Part shown: in pieces, positions 46,451 through 54,110 of the stretch
Position numbering within the stretch: the first letter of the stretch is position 1
Layout of the letters: the number at the start of each line of letters is the position of its first letter
Origin: Actinoplanes sp. NBC_00393
GTDB lineage: Bacteria > Actinomycetota > Actinomycetes > Mycobacteriales > Micromonosporaceae
Reading direction: 5' to 3'
NCBI RefSeq assembly: GCF_036053395.1
Contig: NZ_CP107942.1
Location: 7,024,501-7,088,500, forward strand
Length of the DNA: 64,000 nt
Made by a program: the position numbers and the translations under genes
The notes under the pieces: model-generated
The model's input: the letters and a program-made list of their open reading frames with translations, nothing else
Database searches by the model: none
Told to the model about the DNA's origin: nothing

Positions 46451-47380
46451 GCCTTCAGGCAGGCAAGGCCTTCGGGCGGATGCGGTCCTCGGTCCGACAG
46501 AACTTCCTGCGGACGCAAGCCACGAACAAGGCCGCAGGCAAAAAGGCGGTCCGGCGTGACGGTGCCCTCGGGCGGGCGCAGTCCTCGGGCGGGCGCAGTC
46601 CTCGGGCGGGCGCAGTCCTCGGGCGGGCGCAGTCCTCGGGCGGGCGCAGTCCTCGGGCGGGCGCAGTCCTCGGGCGGGCGCAGTTCACGGACGGACAGGG
46701 TCCTCGGCGGATGCGGCCCTCGCACGGACAAGACCTCCGGGCCGACGCAGTCCACGAACAAGGCCTTCAGGCGGAAGAAGGCCTCAGAGACGGCGTAGTC
46801 CTAGGCGGGCAGGAGCCTCAGGCGATCAGAACGCTCGGGTAGGTAGGACCGTCAGACGGGGCCAGCACTGTCGAGCGGGCCGGACCTCGGGCGCGCAGGA
46901 CCGTCGAGCGCGCAGGACTTTCGGGCGAACAGGACCTCCGGGCAACCAGGACCGTCGAGCGAGCAGGACCGTCGAGCGAGCAGGACCGTCGAGCGAGCAG
47001 GACGTTGGGCGGATCCGGTCTTCGCGCGGACAAGGCCTTGAGGCGGGCAGAGTTCACAGGTCGGCCCCGGGTTCAGCGGCAACACCGACCAGCAACAGCG
47101 CCTTGAGGCGGACGAGATCCTCAGGCAAGCAAGGCGCAAGACGGCGCAGCGCGGTCAAGCAGCGCCTTCAAGCGGACAGCACACGCGAACAGGCGGAGCC
47201 TTCAGGCGGAGAAGGCCTCGGGTGATCAATGCCTTCTGCTGGAGCCGGCCTCGAACAGGTACGGCAACAGCTACGGCCTTCGGACGCACATGGCCCTCCA
47301 ACAAGGCGGGCTCTGAGGCCCAATACACGGCCCCTGAGGCAACAAGGCTTCACGCAAGCGAAGCCCTTCAAGCAGGCATC
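46451..47380. repeat. Degenerate 17-bp-period repeat array
   Basis: About 0.9 kb built largely from units of 17 bp. Two near-perfect blocks: 46570-46688 has seven units, six identical (GGGCGGGCGCAGTCCTC) and a variant; 46876-47011 has eight units around GAGCAGGACCGTCGAGC. Between and around them, diverged units such as GGCGGACGAGATCCTCA keep roughly the same spacing with phase shifts. The period is not a multiple of 3, so the long minus-strand frames here are artefacts of repetition (51 bp = 17 residues). No CRISPR-type spacers are present. Confidence 0.85.
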
Positions 47381-47658
47381 CGGGGAGTGTCGACCGACTC
47401 CGCCCCCTCGACAGCCCACCCGGACCCACCCTCAGGAGCGAGCTTCCAGCAGAAGGGCGCTTCGACATAAGCCATTCGGCGGGCGCGCGGCCGCAGTGCC
47501 CGCAGGCCAGGCCGCCTCAGCGCAGCGAGGCATCCGCGACTGACCGCGGGGACAAGCAGCCGAGTCTCCTCAGCGCCTGCGCAGCGAGCCTCCGGTGCGC
47601 GGCATGCGTGATCCAGCCGCCCCACGACGCAATTAACGAAAGCCGGTGAAGGGAACGC
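47381..47658. other. Non-coding stretch upstream of the small Cys-motif gene
   Basis: About 280 bases without a supportable gene. It becomes less repetitive than the preceding array and ends in a Shine-Dalgarno GAAGGGA before the next ATG. Confidence 0.5.
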
Positions 47659-47919
47659 ATGACTACTACAGTCGGCAACACCGAGCACTTTCACACGCGT
47701 CCCCAGTGGACGTGCAGCGTCTGTGCGCAGGCATGGCCATGTGACAGCGCCAAGGTCAATCTGCTCGCTGAGTACCGGGCCTTCCCCTCCCTGTTGAAGG
47801 TCTACCTATCCGCGCAGATGTACGACGCTCTGGATGATCTGACCGCGGAGGGCGGGGCACCACCCAACCTTTACGAGCGTTTTCTGTCCTGGACGCGAGT
47901 CGGGCCGTCGGTGCTCTGA
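47659..47919 (+). CDS. Small hypothetical protein with CxxC-x5-C motif
   Basis: An 86-residue protein: TEHFHTRPQWTCSVCAQAWP, with Cys at 19, 22 and 28 (last in PC), then NLLAEYRAFPSLLKVYLSAQ, MYDALDDLTAE and LYERFLSW. The Cys set looks like a small zinc site; the C-terminal part is helical. GAAGGGA precedes the ATG. It is followed, 257 bases on, by a GntR regulator in the same direction. The pattern resembles short hypothetical proteins I recall in other Micromonosporaceae, but this was not checked. Function unknown. Confidence 0.68.
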   Translation: MTTTVGNTEHFHTRPQWTCSVCAQAWPCDSAKVNLLAEYRAFPSLLKVYLSAQMYDALDDLTAEGGAPPNLYERFLSWTRVGPSVL

Positions 47920-48141
47920 GGTGAGCTGGATGCCACACGCGCCGGCACTTCGGCTTCGCGTAGCTCGAGCCACGCTTCAAATCGCCGGTGAGCGGCAACG
48001 GAGAGAAACGGGCGACGGCCACGCCTTGGCCGGCACGCAGCCAACCTCGGCGACAACCGCCGCCCGCCCTGCCACCCAATCGAGCTCGGCCTTCTCGGTG
48101 CGGCAAGGTCTATTGTAGTAACGTAAGCCCGTAGGGACAAC

Positions 48142-48169
48142 ATGACGGAGCTACGTGGGCACGTAGGAT
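48142..48169 (+). promoter_or_regulatory. GntR promoter with overlapping palindromic operator
   Basis: CTACGT-GGGC-ACGTAG (48151-48166) is a perfect 6-bp-arm inverted repeat. It overlaps a likely -10 TAGGAT (48164-48169), and ATGACG (48142-48147) is a possible -35 at 16 bp. The start codon is 7 bases after the -10, so the mRNA may be leaderless. A weaker related site lies at 48118-48135 on the other strand. Autoregulation by the adjacent GntR protein is inferred. Confidence 0.6.
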
Positions 48170-48176
48170 AATCGTC

Positions 48177-48581
48177 ATGATCGATCATTCTGCCGACCGC
48201 GCGGTCTTCCGCCAGCTGGCTGACCTGCTGCGCCGGCAGATCGAGTCCGGGGAGCTGGCGCCCGGCGAGGCCCTTCCCAGCGAGCTGCGTCTTGCGGACG
48301 ACTACCGGATCAGCCGCACCACGGTGCGACAGGCCATCGGCCAGTTGCGCTCCGAAGGGCTGGTCACAGTGGACCGGCCGCGCGGCACCTTCGTGCGCAT
48401 CCCCGAGCCGGTCGAGGTGATCACACTGGCCCGCGGCGACCGCGTCAGCGCCCGCATGCCAACCGACACCGAGCGCCGCAAGTATCGGCTCCGCGACGGC
48501 GTTCCGGTGCTCGTCGTAACCGCTCACGACGGCACCGAGACAGTCCACCCGGCCGACCGCTTCCAGCTCACCCGCCCCTGA
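48177..48581 (+). CDS. Short GntR-family regulator
   Basis: A 134-residue protein. The winged HTH is complete: VFRQLADLLRRQIESGELAP, GEALPSELRLADDYRISRTT, VRQAIGQLRSEGLVTVDRPRGTF. The C-terminal part is only about 55 residues (ITLARGDRVSARMP; GVPVLVVTAHDG), much shorter than the effector domains of FadR or HutC types. Similar short GntR regulators (KorSA-like) control integrative plasmids in actinomycetes. ATG start with no Shine-Dalgarno. Its operator lies directly upstream. Confidence 0.85.
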   Translation: MIDHSADRAVFRQLADLLRRQIESGELAPGEALPSELRLADDYRISRTTVRQAIGQLRSEGLVTVDRPRGTFVRIPEPVEVITLARGDRVSARMPTDTERRKYRLRDGVPVLVVTAHDGTETVHPADRFQLTRP

Positions 48582-48689
48582 ACGACCGGCCTCAGGACAC
48601 ACCGCCCAAGCCGCATCTGCTCCCCCACACGAGCTCCTCATCCGACGGCGGTCAGGTTCGGTGAGACCGGGCAGATCCAGCTGCGGCGG

Positions 48690-48970
48690 CGATCGGTGCG
48701 GCCTGGTATCAGCCAGGCCCGGCGGGTCCGAAGGCACCACGCCCGGCAGGTAGGCACGCGCGGCAGTTGGGCAAGTACGGCAGATCGGCAAGTACGGTCG
48801 GCAGGCAGGCAAGTCCGGCAAGCCTGGCAGGCACGCTTGGCGGACGAACCGGCAGGCACGCTTGGTCGGCAGGCTCGGCAAGCAGGCCCGCAGGCATGCC
48901 CGGCAAGTAGGCCGCGGGTAGACAAGCGGACCCGGCAAGCACGTCCGGCAAACCGGCAAGCCGGCAGGCG
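48690..48970. repeat. Irregular GGCAAG/GGCAGG-rich repeat block
   Basis: About 280 bases made of short related strings, for example GGCAGTTGGGCAAGTAC and GGCAGATCGGCAAGTAC (17 bp each, adjacent) and two copies of GGCAGGCACGCTTGG 25 bp apart. The units are less regular than in the other arrays. No gene is supported on either strand. It lies between the GntR gene and the PNPOx-fold gene. Confidence 0.75.
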
Positions 48971-49026
48971 TGAGCCATCGCCAGCCCACCGGCTCGGACG
49001 GCCCGCGAGGTCGGTGTGGGAGCGGG

Positions 49027-49488
49027 TCAGGTGCGGGTGCGGCGGCGGTAGCCGTGGCCGGTGTGCCAGGACTCGATGACCAAGTGGTCGGCGGGCACTC
49101 CGACATAGGTCAGCGACACCTCGCGGATGTCGATGCGGAAGAAGCCGGCGTCCTCGTGTGGGTTGTCTGGAGGTGGTGGGGTCTCCACCGCCAAGCCGGC
49201 GAGTTTGGCGTCGCCGGGGCCCGTCTCCGGGTGGTCTTCCGGCGGCTCGAGAGTGGGGCTGTGCATGGCCAGCCGTGGGTCTCGGCGCAGATCACGCAAC
49301 TTCACCGAATCCGACATCATCCCGAAGGTGATCTCGCCGTCGGTGAACTGGGCCTCGCAGGCGCTGATCCGGGGTGAGCCGTCCTGCCGGAGGGTGGCGA
49401 TGGTCTTGTTGGTGCCGGCGTCGAACCTGGCTCGGACCTTTGCTGCGAACTCGGGTGCTTCCTTCTCGATCTCTCCCCAACTTGCCAT
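49027..49488 (-). CDS. Pyridoxamine 5'-phosphate oxidase-fold (FMN-binding) protein
   Basis: A 153-residue split beta-barrel protein: MASWGEIEKEAPEFAAKVRA, RFDAGTNKTIATLRQDGSPR, ISACEAQFTDGEITFGMM, then KLRDLRRDPRLAMHSP. This matches the PNPOx-like family whose members bind FMN, F420 or heme; the cofactor is uncertain. ATG at 49488 is chosen; the longer frame adds a poor N-terminus. It lies next to xerC on the opposite strand. Confidence 0.85.
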   Translation of the reverse strand: MASWGEIEKEAPEFAAKVRARFDAGTNKTIATLRQDGSPRISACEAQFTDGEITFGMMSDSVKLRDLRRDPRLAMHSPTLEPPEDHPETGPGDAKLAGLAVETPPPPDNPHEDAGFFRIDIREVSLTYVGVPADHLVIESWHTGHGYRRRTRT

Positions 49489-49571
49489 GCCCCTGAGGCT
49501 AGACCTGGGGTGTGACAGGAACACCGGATCCGCTTGACGCCATGATCCTGATCGGGGGACGGTCGGAGGTG

Positions 49572-50639
49572 ATGCGTATCCGGGAGATGCACCAGACCCT
49601 GCCGCCGGCTCTCCGTGAGGCGGTGGACGACTTCGGGACTCATCTGGCCGGTGTGGACGGCCGGTCGCAGCACACCGTCCGTGCTTATGTCGGTGATGTC
49701 GTCTCGCTCCTCGACCATGCGGCGCGTGAAGGCCGCACGACTGTTGCTGAGCTTGACATCGCGGTTCTTCGCGGCTGGCTGGCCGCGCGGCTGAGCGGTG
49801 GCGCCGCTCGTACCTCGCAGGCGCGACGGGCCGCGGCGGCCCGGACCTTCACCGGCTGGGCGCATCGCACCGGGCGCGCCTCGGAGGATCCGGGGGCGCA
49901 GCTCGCGAGCCCGCGGGCGCACCGAGGGCTTCCCACGGTCCTCCGCGCTGATCAGGCCGCCGATCTGATGAGCGCCGCCGCCGGGCCCGGGCACCAGACC
50001 GCACACGGCACAGTCGCGGAGCGCGAAGGAATCCACAGCACGCAAGGAACGCATCGCGAGCCAGACGCGGATGACGGGCATGGGGAGCCTGGTACGGAGA
50101 ACGCGCTGGGTGGGGAGGTGGGGGCCGAGGGGGACGTTCTGGCGATCAGGGACCGGGCTGTGCTGGAGATGTTGTACGCGACCGGCGTACGCGTAAGCGA
50201 ACTCTGCAACCTCAACCGCGCTGATGTGGATCATGGGCGGCAAGTGGTGCGGGTTTTCGGCAAGGGGGCCAAGGAACGGGCCGTCCCCTTCGGGCATCCG
50301 GCACGGCGGGCGCTGGAGGACTGGCTGCGTCTGGGGCGGCCTGAGCTGGCTGCACGCTACAGCCGGGATGCGCTTTTCCTCGGGGCCAAGGGTGGGCGCC
50401 TGCAACCGACCGTGGTCCGGCGGATTGTGGCTCGGGCGGCGCAGGCTGCGGGGCTGCCGCACACCAAGCCGCACGATCTGCGGCATTCGGCTGCCACGCA
50501 CCTGCTTGACGGGGGTGCTGACCTGCGGGCCGTGCAGGAACTGCTGGGGCACAGTTCGCTGTCGAGTACGCAGATCTACACGCACGTGTCCACCGAGCGG
50601 CTGCGTGCGGCCTTCAATCAGGCGCACCCGCGGGCATGA
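49572..50639 (+). CDS. xerC: XerC-like tyrosine recombinase with internal insertion
   Basis: The protein is about 355 residues. N-terminal SAM-like domain: REAVDDFGTHLAGVDGRSQH and HTVRAYVGDVVSLLDHA. Catalytic residues: Arg in ATGVRVSELCNL, Lys in GKGAKERAVPFG, HxxR in HDLRHSAATHLLDGG, and His plus Tyr in LGHSSLSSTQIYTHV. A hydrophilic insertion of about 50 residues sits between the two domains (near GPGHQTAHGTVAEREG...). XerC resolves chromosome dimers at dif. The start may be earlier, GTG at 49512. It normally follows dprA in actinobacteria. Confidence 0.9.
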   Translation: MRIREMHQTLPPALREAVDDFGTHLAGVDGRSQHTVRAYVGDVVSLLDHAAREGRTTVAELDIAVLRGWLAARLSGGAARTSQARRAAAARTFTGWAHRTGRASEDPGAQLASPRAHRGLPTVLRADQAADLMSAAAGPGHQTAHGTVAEREGIHSTQGTHREPDADDGHGEPGTENALGGEVGAEGDVLAIRDRAVLEMLYATGVRVSELCNLNRADVDHGRQVVRVFGKGAKERAVPFGHPARRALEDWLRLGRPELAARYSRDALFLGAKGGRLQPTVVRRIVARAAQAAGLPHTKPHDLRHSAATHLLDGGADLRAVQELLGHSSLSSTQIYTHVSTERLRAAFNQAHPRA

Positions 50640-51847
50640 GACCGTACGATCCGAAGATGAGCGCCGAAGATCCGCCACGGTCCATTCCCGGCGCCCGGCT
50701 TCTGTTCTCGCTGGATCCGGCGGTGTCCTATCTCAACCACGGGTCGTTCGGCGCGGTCCCGGTCGGGGTGCAGCGCACCCAGCAACGGCTGCGGGACGAG
50801 ATGGAGGCGAACCCGCTGCGGTTCTACGGGACCGGGCTGCTCGACCGGATCGCGCACACGCGGCGGCATCTGGCGGGATTTCTGGGCGCCGACCCGGACG
50901 GGAGCGCCCTGGTTCCGAACACGACTGCCGCGGTGTCGCTGGTTCTGCAGTCGGTGCGGCTGGGCGCCTCCGACGAGGTGCTGATGACCGATCAGATGTA
51001 CGGGGCGGTCGCGCTGGCCGTACGCCGGCAGTGTCGCCGCTCGGGGGCCAGCGCGCGCACGGTGGCGGTGCCGCTCGGGGCGCCGGCGCGGGAGGTGGTG
51101 TCCCGGATCCGGGCGGCGCTGCGGCCCGGCCGGACCCGGCTGCTGGTGGTCGATCAGCTGGCGTCGGCCACGGCTGCGCTCTTTCCGGTACGCGAGATCG
51201 TCGCCGCCGCCCGCGAACACGACATCCCGGTGCTGGTCGACGCGGCGCACGTGCCCGGGATGCTGCCGGTGGACGTGAGTGCGATCGGGGCCGACTTCTG
51301 GGTCGGCAACCTGCACAAGTGGGGTCTCGCGCCGCGGGGCACCGCGCTGTTGAACGTCGCTCCGGCCTGGCGGCGCCGGATCGACCCGCTGGTCGTGTCC
51401 TGGGATCAGGAGGAGGGTTTCCCGAGGTCCGTCGAGTATCAGGGGACGATCGACTACACCCCGTGGCTGGCGGCTCCGGCGGGGATCTTCACCCTGCGGA
51501 CGCTCGGGCTGGAAGCGGTCCGGGAGCACAATGCGGCGCTCGTCGCGTACGGCCAACGGGTTGTCGGTGAGGCCCTCGGCCTCGCGCCCGCTGACCTGCC
51601 TGACCCCGGCGGACCCGGGGTTTCGATTCGTGTCGTGCCACTGCCTTCGGGGCTGGCGACCACGGTGCCGGAGGCGCACGCGCTGCGGCAGCAGATCTCC
51701 GACAAGCTGGCGGTGGAGACCGCGGTGAACGCGTGGGGCGGGCGTGGGCTGTTGCGGTTGAGCGCGCAGGTCTACAACCGGCCGGAGGAGTATCACCACC
51801 TGGCCGAGCATCTTCCCGCGTTGTTGAGCGAGTTCAGGAGTCGCTGA
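50636..51847 (+). CDS. Class-V aminotransferase-like PLP enzyme
   Basis: A 403-residue PLP-dependent protein of the isopenicillin-N-epimerase/NifS-like group. Landmarks: SYLNHGSFGAVPVGV at the N-terminus, VPNTTAAVSLVLQS, VDAAHVPGML with the Asp binding the pyridine nitrogen, and the Schiff-base Lys in WVGNLHKWG. It overlaps the xerC stop (ATGA), and its end overlaps the M23 gene on the other strand by 14 bases. The substrate is unknown. Confidence 0.88.
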   Translation: MRPYDPKMSAEDPPRSIPGARLLFSLDPAVSYLNHGSFGAVPVGVQRTQQRLRDEMEANPLRFYGTGLLDRIAHTRRHLAGFLGADPDGSALVPNTTAAVSLVLQSVRLGASDEVLMTDQMYGAVALAVRRQCRRSGASARTVAVPLGAPAREVVSRIRAALRPGRTRLLVVDQLASATAALFPVREIVAAAREHDIPVLVDAAHVPGMLPVDVSAIGADFWVGNLHKWGLAPRGTALLNVAPAWRRRIDPLVVSWDQEEGFPRSVEYQGTIDYTPWLAAPAGIFTLRTLGLEAVREHNAALVAYGQRVVGEALGLAPADLPDPGGPGVSIRVVPLPSGLATTVPEAHALRQQISDKLAVETAVNAWGGRGLLRLSAQVYNRPEEYHHLAEHLPALLSEFRSR

Positions 51848-52358
51848 GCGGCAGCAGGCGGACCCGGCCGAGGCCGAGGAGGGCGAGCGGGTCGAGGTAG
51901 ACGGCGCCCCGCCGGAGGCCCCAGTGCAGGCAGGCGTTCTCCGGGCAGCCGGGATGGCCGGCGCCGACGGTGCCGAGCGGCTGGCCCGCCGATACCTGAT
52001 CACCGAGGGTGACCGTTGCGGTTACCGGCTCGTAGGTGGTGCGCAGGCCGTTCGGGTGGGCGACGCTGACGACACCGCGGCCGGCGAGGATCTGCGCGTA
52101 GACGACCGTCCCGGCGCCGGCGGCCCGGACGGTTGCGCCGGGAGTGGCGGCGAGGTCGACGCCGCGGTGACCGGCCAGCCACTGCTGGGCGGGCGGATCG
52201 AACCGGCGAACCACGCGCGGCGGCTCCACCGGCCAGCGATATCGGGAGACCGGGACAAAGGCGAGCGAGGCCGGAGGAGCCGGCGCCGCCGAAACAAAGA
52301 CCGGAACAAAGGCAGGAACGGCCAGAGCCAAAGCGGACGTCAGGACAACAGGAAGCAT
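51834..52358 (-). CDS. M23 (LytM) peptidase domain protein, secreted
   Basis: A 174-residue protein with an N-terminal signal-like segment (MLPVVLTSALALAVPAFVPV) and a LytM domain: HRGVDLAATPGATVRAAGAG (His and Asp metal ligands), VVSVAHPNGLRTTYEPV, and CLHWGLRRG where the usual HxH has become LHW. Because only one His of that motif is present, it may be a non-catalytic activator-type LytM protein. It is exported and acts on or near peptidoglycan. M23 genes often lie near rpsB/xerC in actinobacteria. Confidence 0.85.
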   Translation of the reverse strand: MLPVVLTSALALAVPAFVPVFVSAAPAPPASLAFVPVSRYRWPVEPPRVVRRFDPPAQQWLAGHRGVDLAATPGATVRAAGAGTVVYAQILAGRGVVSVAHPNGLRTTYEPVTATVTLGDQVSAGQPLGTVGAGHPGCPENACLHWGLRRGAVYLDPLALLGLGRVRLLPLSDS

Positions 52359-52430
52359 GCGGGCAGCCTGCCCGCCCGACTTCCCGCCCGCGACCGCCCC
52401 TGTGGACGGCCGCGAACTGTGGAAAACCCG

Positions 52431-52754
52431 CTATCCCCCGAACCCAGCATCATCCGGCAGCGAAATGTCCGGCTTCTCCAGCTCCTCGACGTTCACATCC
52501 TTGAACGTCATCACCCGCACGTTCTTCACGAACCGCGCCGGCCTATACATGTCCCAGACCCAGGCGTCGTGCATCTCGACCTCGAAGTACACCTCGCCGT
52601 CGGAGTTGCGCACATGCAGGTCGACCTGGTTGGCCAGGTAGAACCGGCGCTCGGTCTCCACCACGTAGGAGAACTGTCGGACGATGTCGCGGTACTCCCG
52701 GTAGAGCTGCAGCTCCATCTCGGTCTCGTACTTCTCGAGATCCTCTGCGCTCAT
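52431..52754 (-). CDS. DUF2469 protein
   Basis: A 107-residue actinobacterial protein: MSAEDLEKYETEMELQLYRE, YRDIVRQFSYVVETERRFYL, VYFEVEMHDAWVWDMYRPAR. It begins in the rnhB stop (ATGA overlap). Conserved beside rnhB/yraN; function unknown. Confidence 0.9.
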   Translation of the reverse strand: MSAEDLEKYETEMELQLYREYRDIVRQFSYVVETERRFYLANQVDLHVRNSDGEVYFEVEMHDAWVWDMYRPARFVKNVRVMTFKDVNVEELEKPDISLPDDAGFGG

Positions 52755-53584
52755 CGCTTCTCGCCCTCCATGGCCTCATCTTCCCCCACCGACGGCGACG
52801 GCTGAGGCTGCTCGCCCGACGCCACGCCGACGGTACCCTCAGCTGTCCCCGGAAGCAGCAGCGGCTCCGTAACGGATACGTCGAACAGCGCCGCTGGGGT
52901 CTCCACCGGGCGGCGTGCCCGCGGGGGCCGGTTTCCACGGCCGGATGCCGCGGCGACATTGACGTACGAGAACCGGTGCTCGGCGCACGGCCCGTGGCGG
53001 AGCAGCGCGGCGCTGTGCTCGTCGGTGATGTAACCCTTGTGCACGGCGAAGCCGTAGTGCGGGAACTGCTCGTCCAGCTCGATCATGAGCCGGTCCCGGG
53101 TGACTTTCGCCAGCACGCTGGCGGCGGCGACGCAGGCCGCGACCCGGTCACCCTTCCACACCGCGAGGCCGGGCACGCCCAGGCCGTCGACCGGGAAACC
53201 GTCGGTCAACACGTACTCCGGGCGGACGGTGAGCGAGGCCAGCGCGCGGCGCATCGCCGCCAGGTTGCAGACGTGCAGGCCGCGCGCGTCGACCTCGGTC
53301 GGCGGAATGATCATCACGGACCAGGCCAGCGCCCGCTCCACGACGTGCTCGTAGACCCGGTCCCGGGCGGCAGCGGTCAGCAGTTTCGAGTCGGCCAGGC
53401 CGGGAATCTCGCCGCGCTTGCCCTCCGGCAGGATCGCGGCGGCGGCCACCAGCGGACCGGCGCAGGCGCCGCGGCCGGCCTCGTCGGCGCCGGCCACATG
53501 CCGGAAGCCCCGGCGCTGCAGTGCCTGCTCCAGAGCGTAGAGCCCGGCCTCGCGGCGAACCACGGTACGAGGTGGGGCCAGCAT
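52751..53584 (-). CDS. rnhB: Ribonuclease HII
   Basis: RNase HII removes ribonucleotides from DNA. The 277-residue protein has the core VAGADEAGRGACAGPLVAAA, DSKLLTAAARDRVYE, VLTDGFPV and HYGFAVHKGYITDEHSAALL. A C-terminal extension of about 60 residues (Pro/Glu/Val-rich) follows the catalytic domain. ATG at 53584 is chosen (MLAPPRTVVRREAGL). It overlaps both the NUDIX gene upstream and DUF2469 downstream by a few bases. Confidence 0.95.
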   Translation of the reverse strand: MLAPPRTVVRREAGLYALEQALQRRGFRHVAGADEAGRGACAGPLVAAAAILPEGKRGEIPGLADSKLLTAAARDRVYEHVVERALAWSVMIIPPTEVDARGLHVCNLAAMRRALASLTVRPEYVLTDGFPVDGLGVPGLAVWKGDRVAACVAAASVLAKVTRDRLMIELDEQFPHYGFAVHKGYITDEHSAALLRHGPCAEHRFSYVNVAAASGRGNRPPRARRPVETPAALFDVSVTEPLLLPGTAEGTVGVASGEQPQPSPSVGEDEAMEGEKR

Positions 53585-54030
53585 CAGCAGCACCGCCGCA
53601 ACAGGTCGGCCAGATCGAGCGGGAAGATCTGCTCGGTGCTCGCCTCGATCTCGGCCGCCGACCACCATCGGTGCTCGGTGATGGTGAGTTTCTCCTCGGC
53701 GTCCATCCCGGCCGTGTCGACCTGCCAGTCGGCCACCCGGAGCAGGAAGAAGTCCTGCTCCTGGCGGTAGTCGCGACCGTCGTACGAAAACTCGGTGGTC
53801 TCGTGCCAGACCGGCTCGCCCAGGTCGCCCGGTGTCACCCGCAGCCCGGTCTCCTCGAACAGCTCGCGGGCCGCCGCCTCGGCGACGGTCTCGCCGTCGG
53901 CGAGGCCACCACCGGCGGTGAACCACCACCGCTGCTCCGGCCGGGCCGGATCACCGCCGTGCAGCAGCAACACCCGGCCCGCGAGATCGACGAGGAGGAC
54001 GCGGCCGGCGCGCCGGTCAATCACGGTCAC
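53584..54030 (-). CDS. NUDIX hydrolase
   Basis: A 148-residue hydrolase with a complete Nudix box: the segment beginning GGGLADGETVAEAAARELFE and ending EETGL. N-terminus VIDRRAGRVLLVDLAGRVLL; C-terminal ITEHRWWSAAEIEAS. Substrate (nucleoside diphosphate derivative) unknown. Its stop overlaps the rnhB start in TGATG. Confidence 0.92.
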   Translation of the reverse strand: MTVIDRRAGRVLLVDLAGRVLLLHGGDPARPEQRWWFTAGGGLADGETVAEAAARELFEETGLRVTPGDLGEPVWHETTEFSYDGRDYRQEQDFFLLRVADWQVDTAGMDAEEKLTITEHRWWSAAEIEASTEQIFPLDLADLLRRCC

Positions 54031-54110
54031 GTGACAAGCCTATTGCGCTCGTGGTGGACCCGGCGACCCGGCCGAGCTTCCTCGCAGCGGAAAACCGAAG
54101 CAACCCCGAA

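Noticed and set aside
46330..46761. Open frames with RPxxTAPARGLRPP-like repeats on the minus strand in the 17-bp array
   Set aside because: They result from the 17-bp unit being read in three frames (51 bp = 17 residues); no start context or homology.
46570..47011. CRISPR array
   Set aside because: Units are head to tail at 17 bp with no unique spacers, and no cas genes are near.
49027..50678. Long minus-strand frame across xerC
   Set aside because: A shadow of xerC; xerC has all catalytic residues on the + strand.
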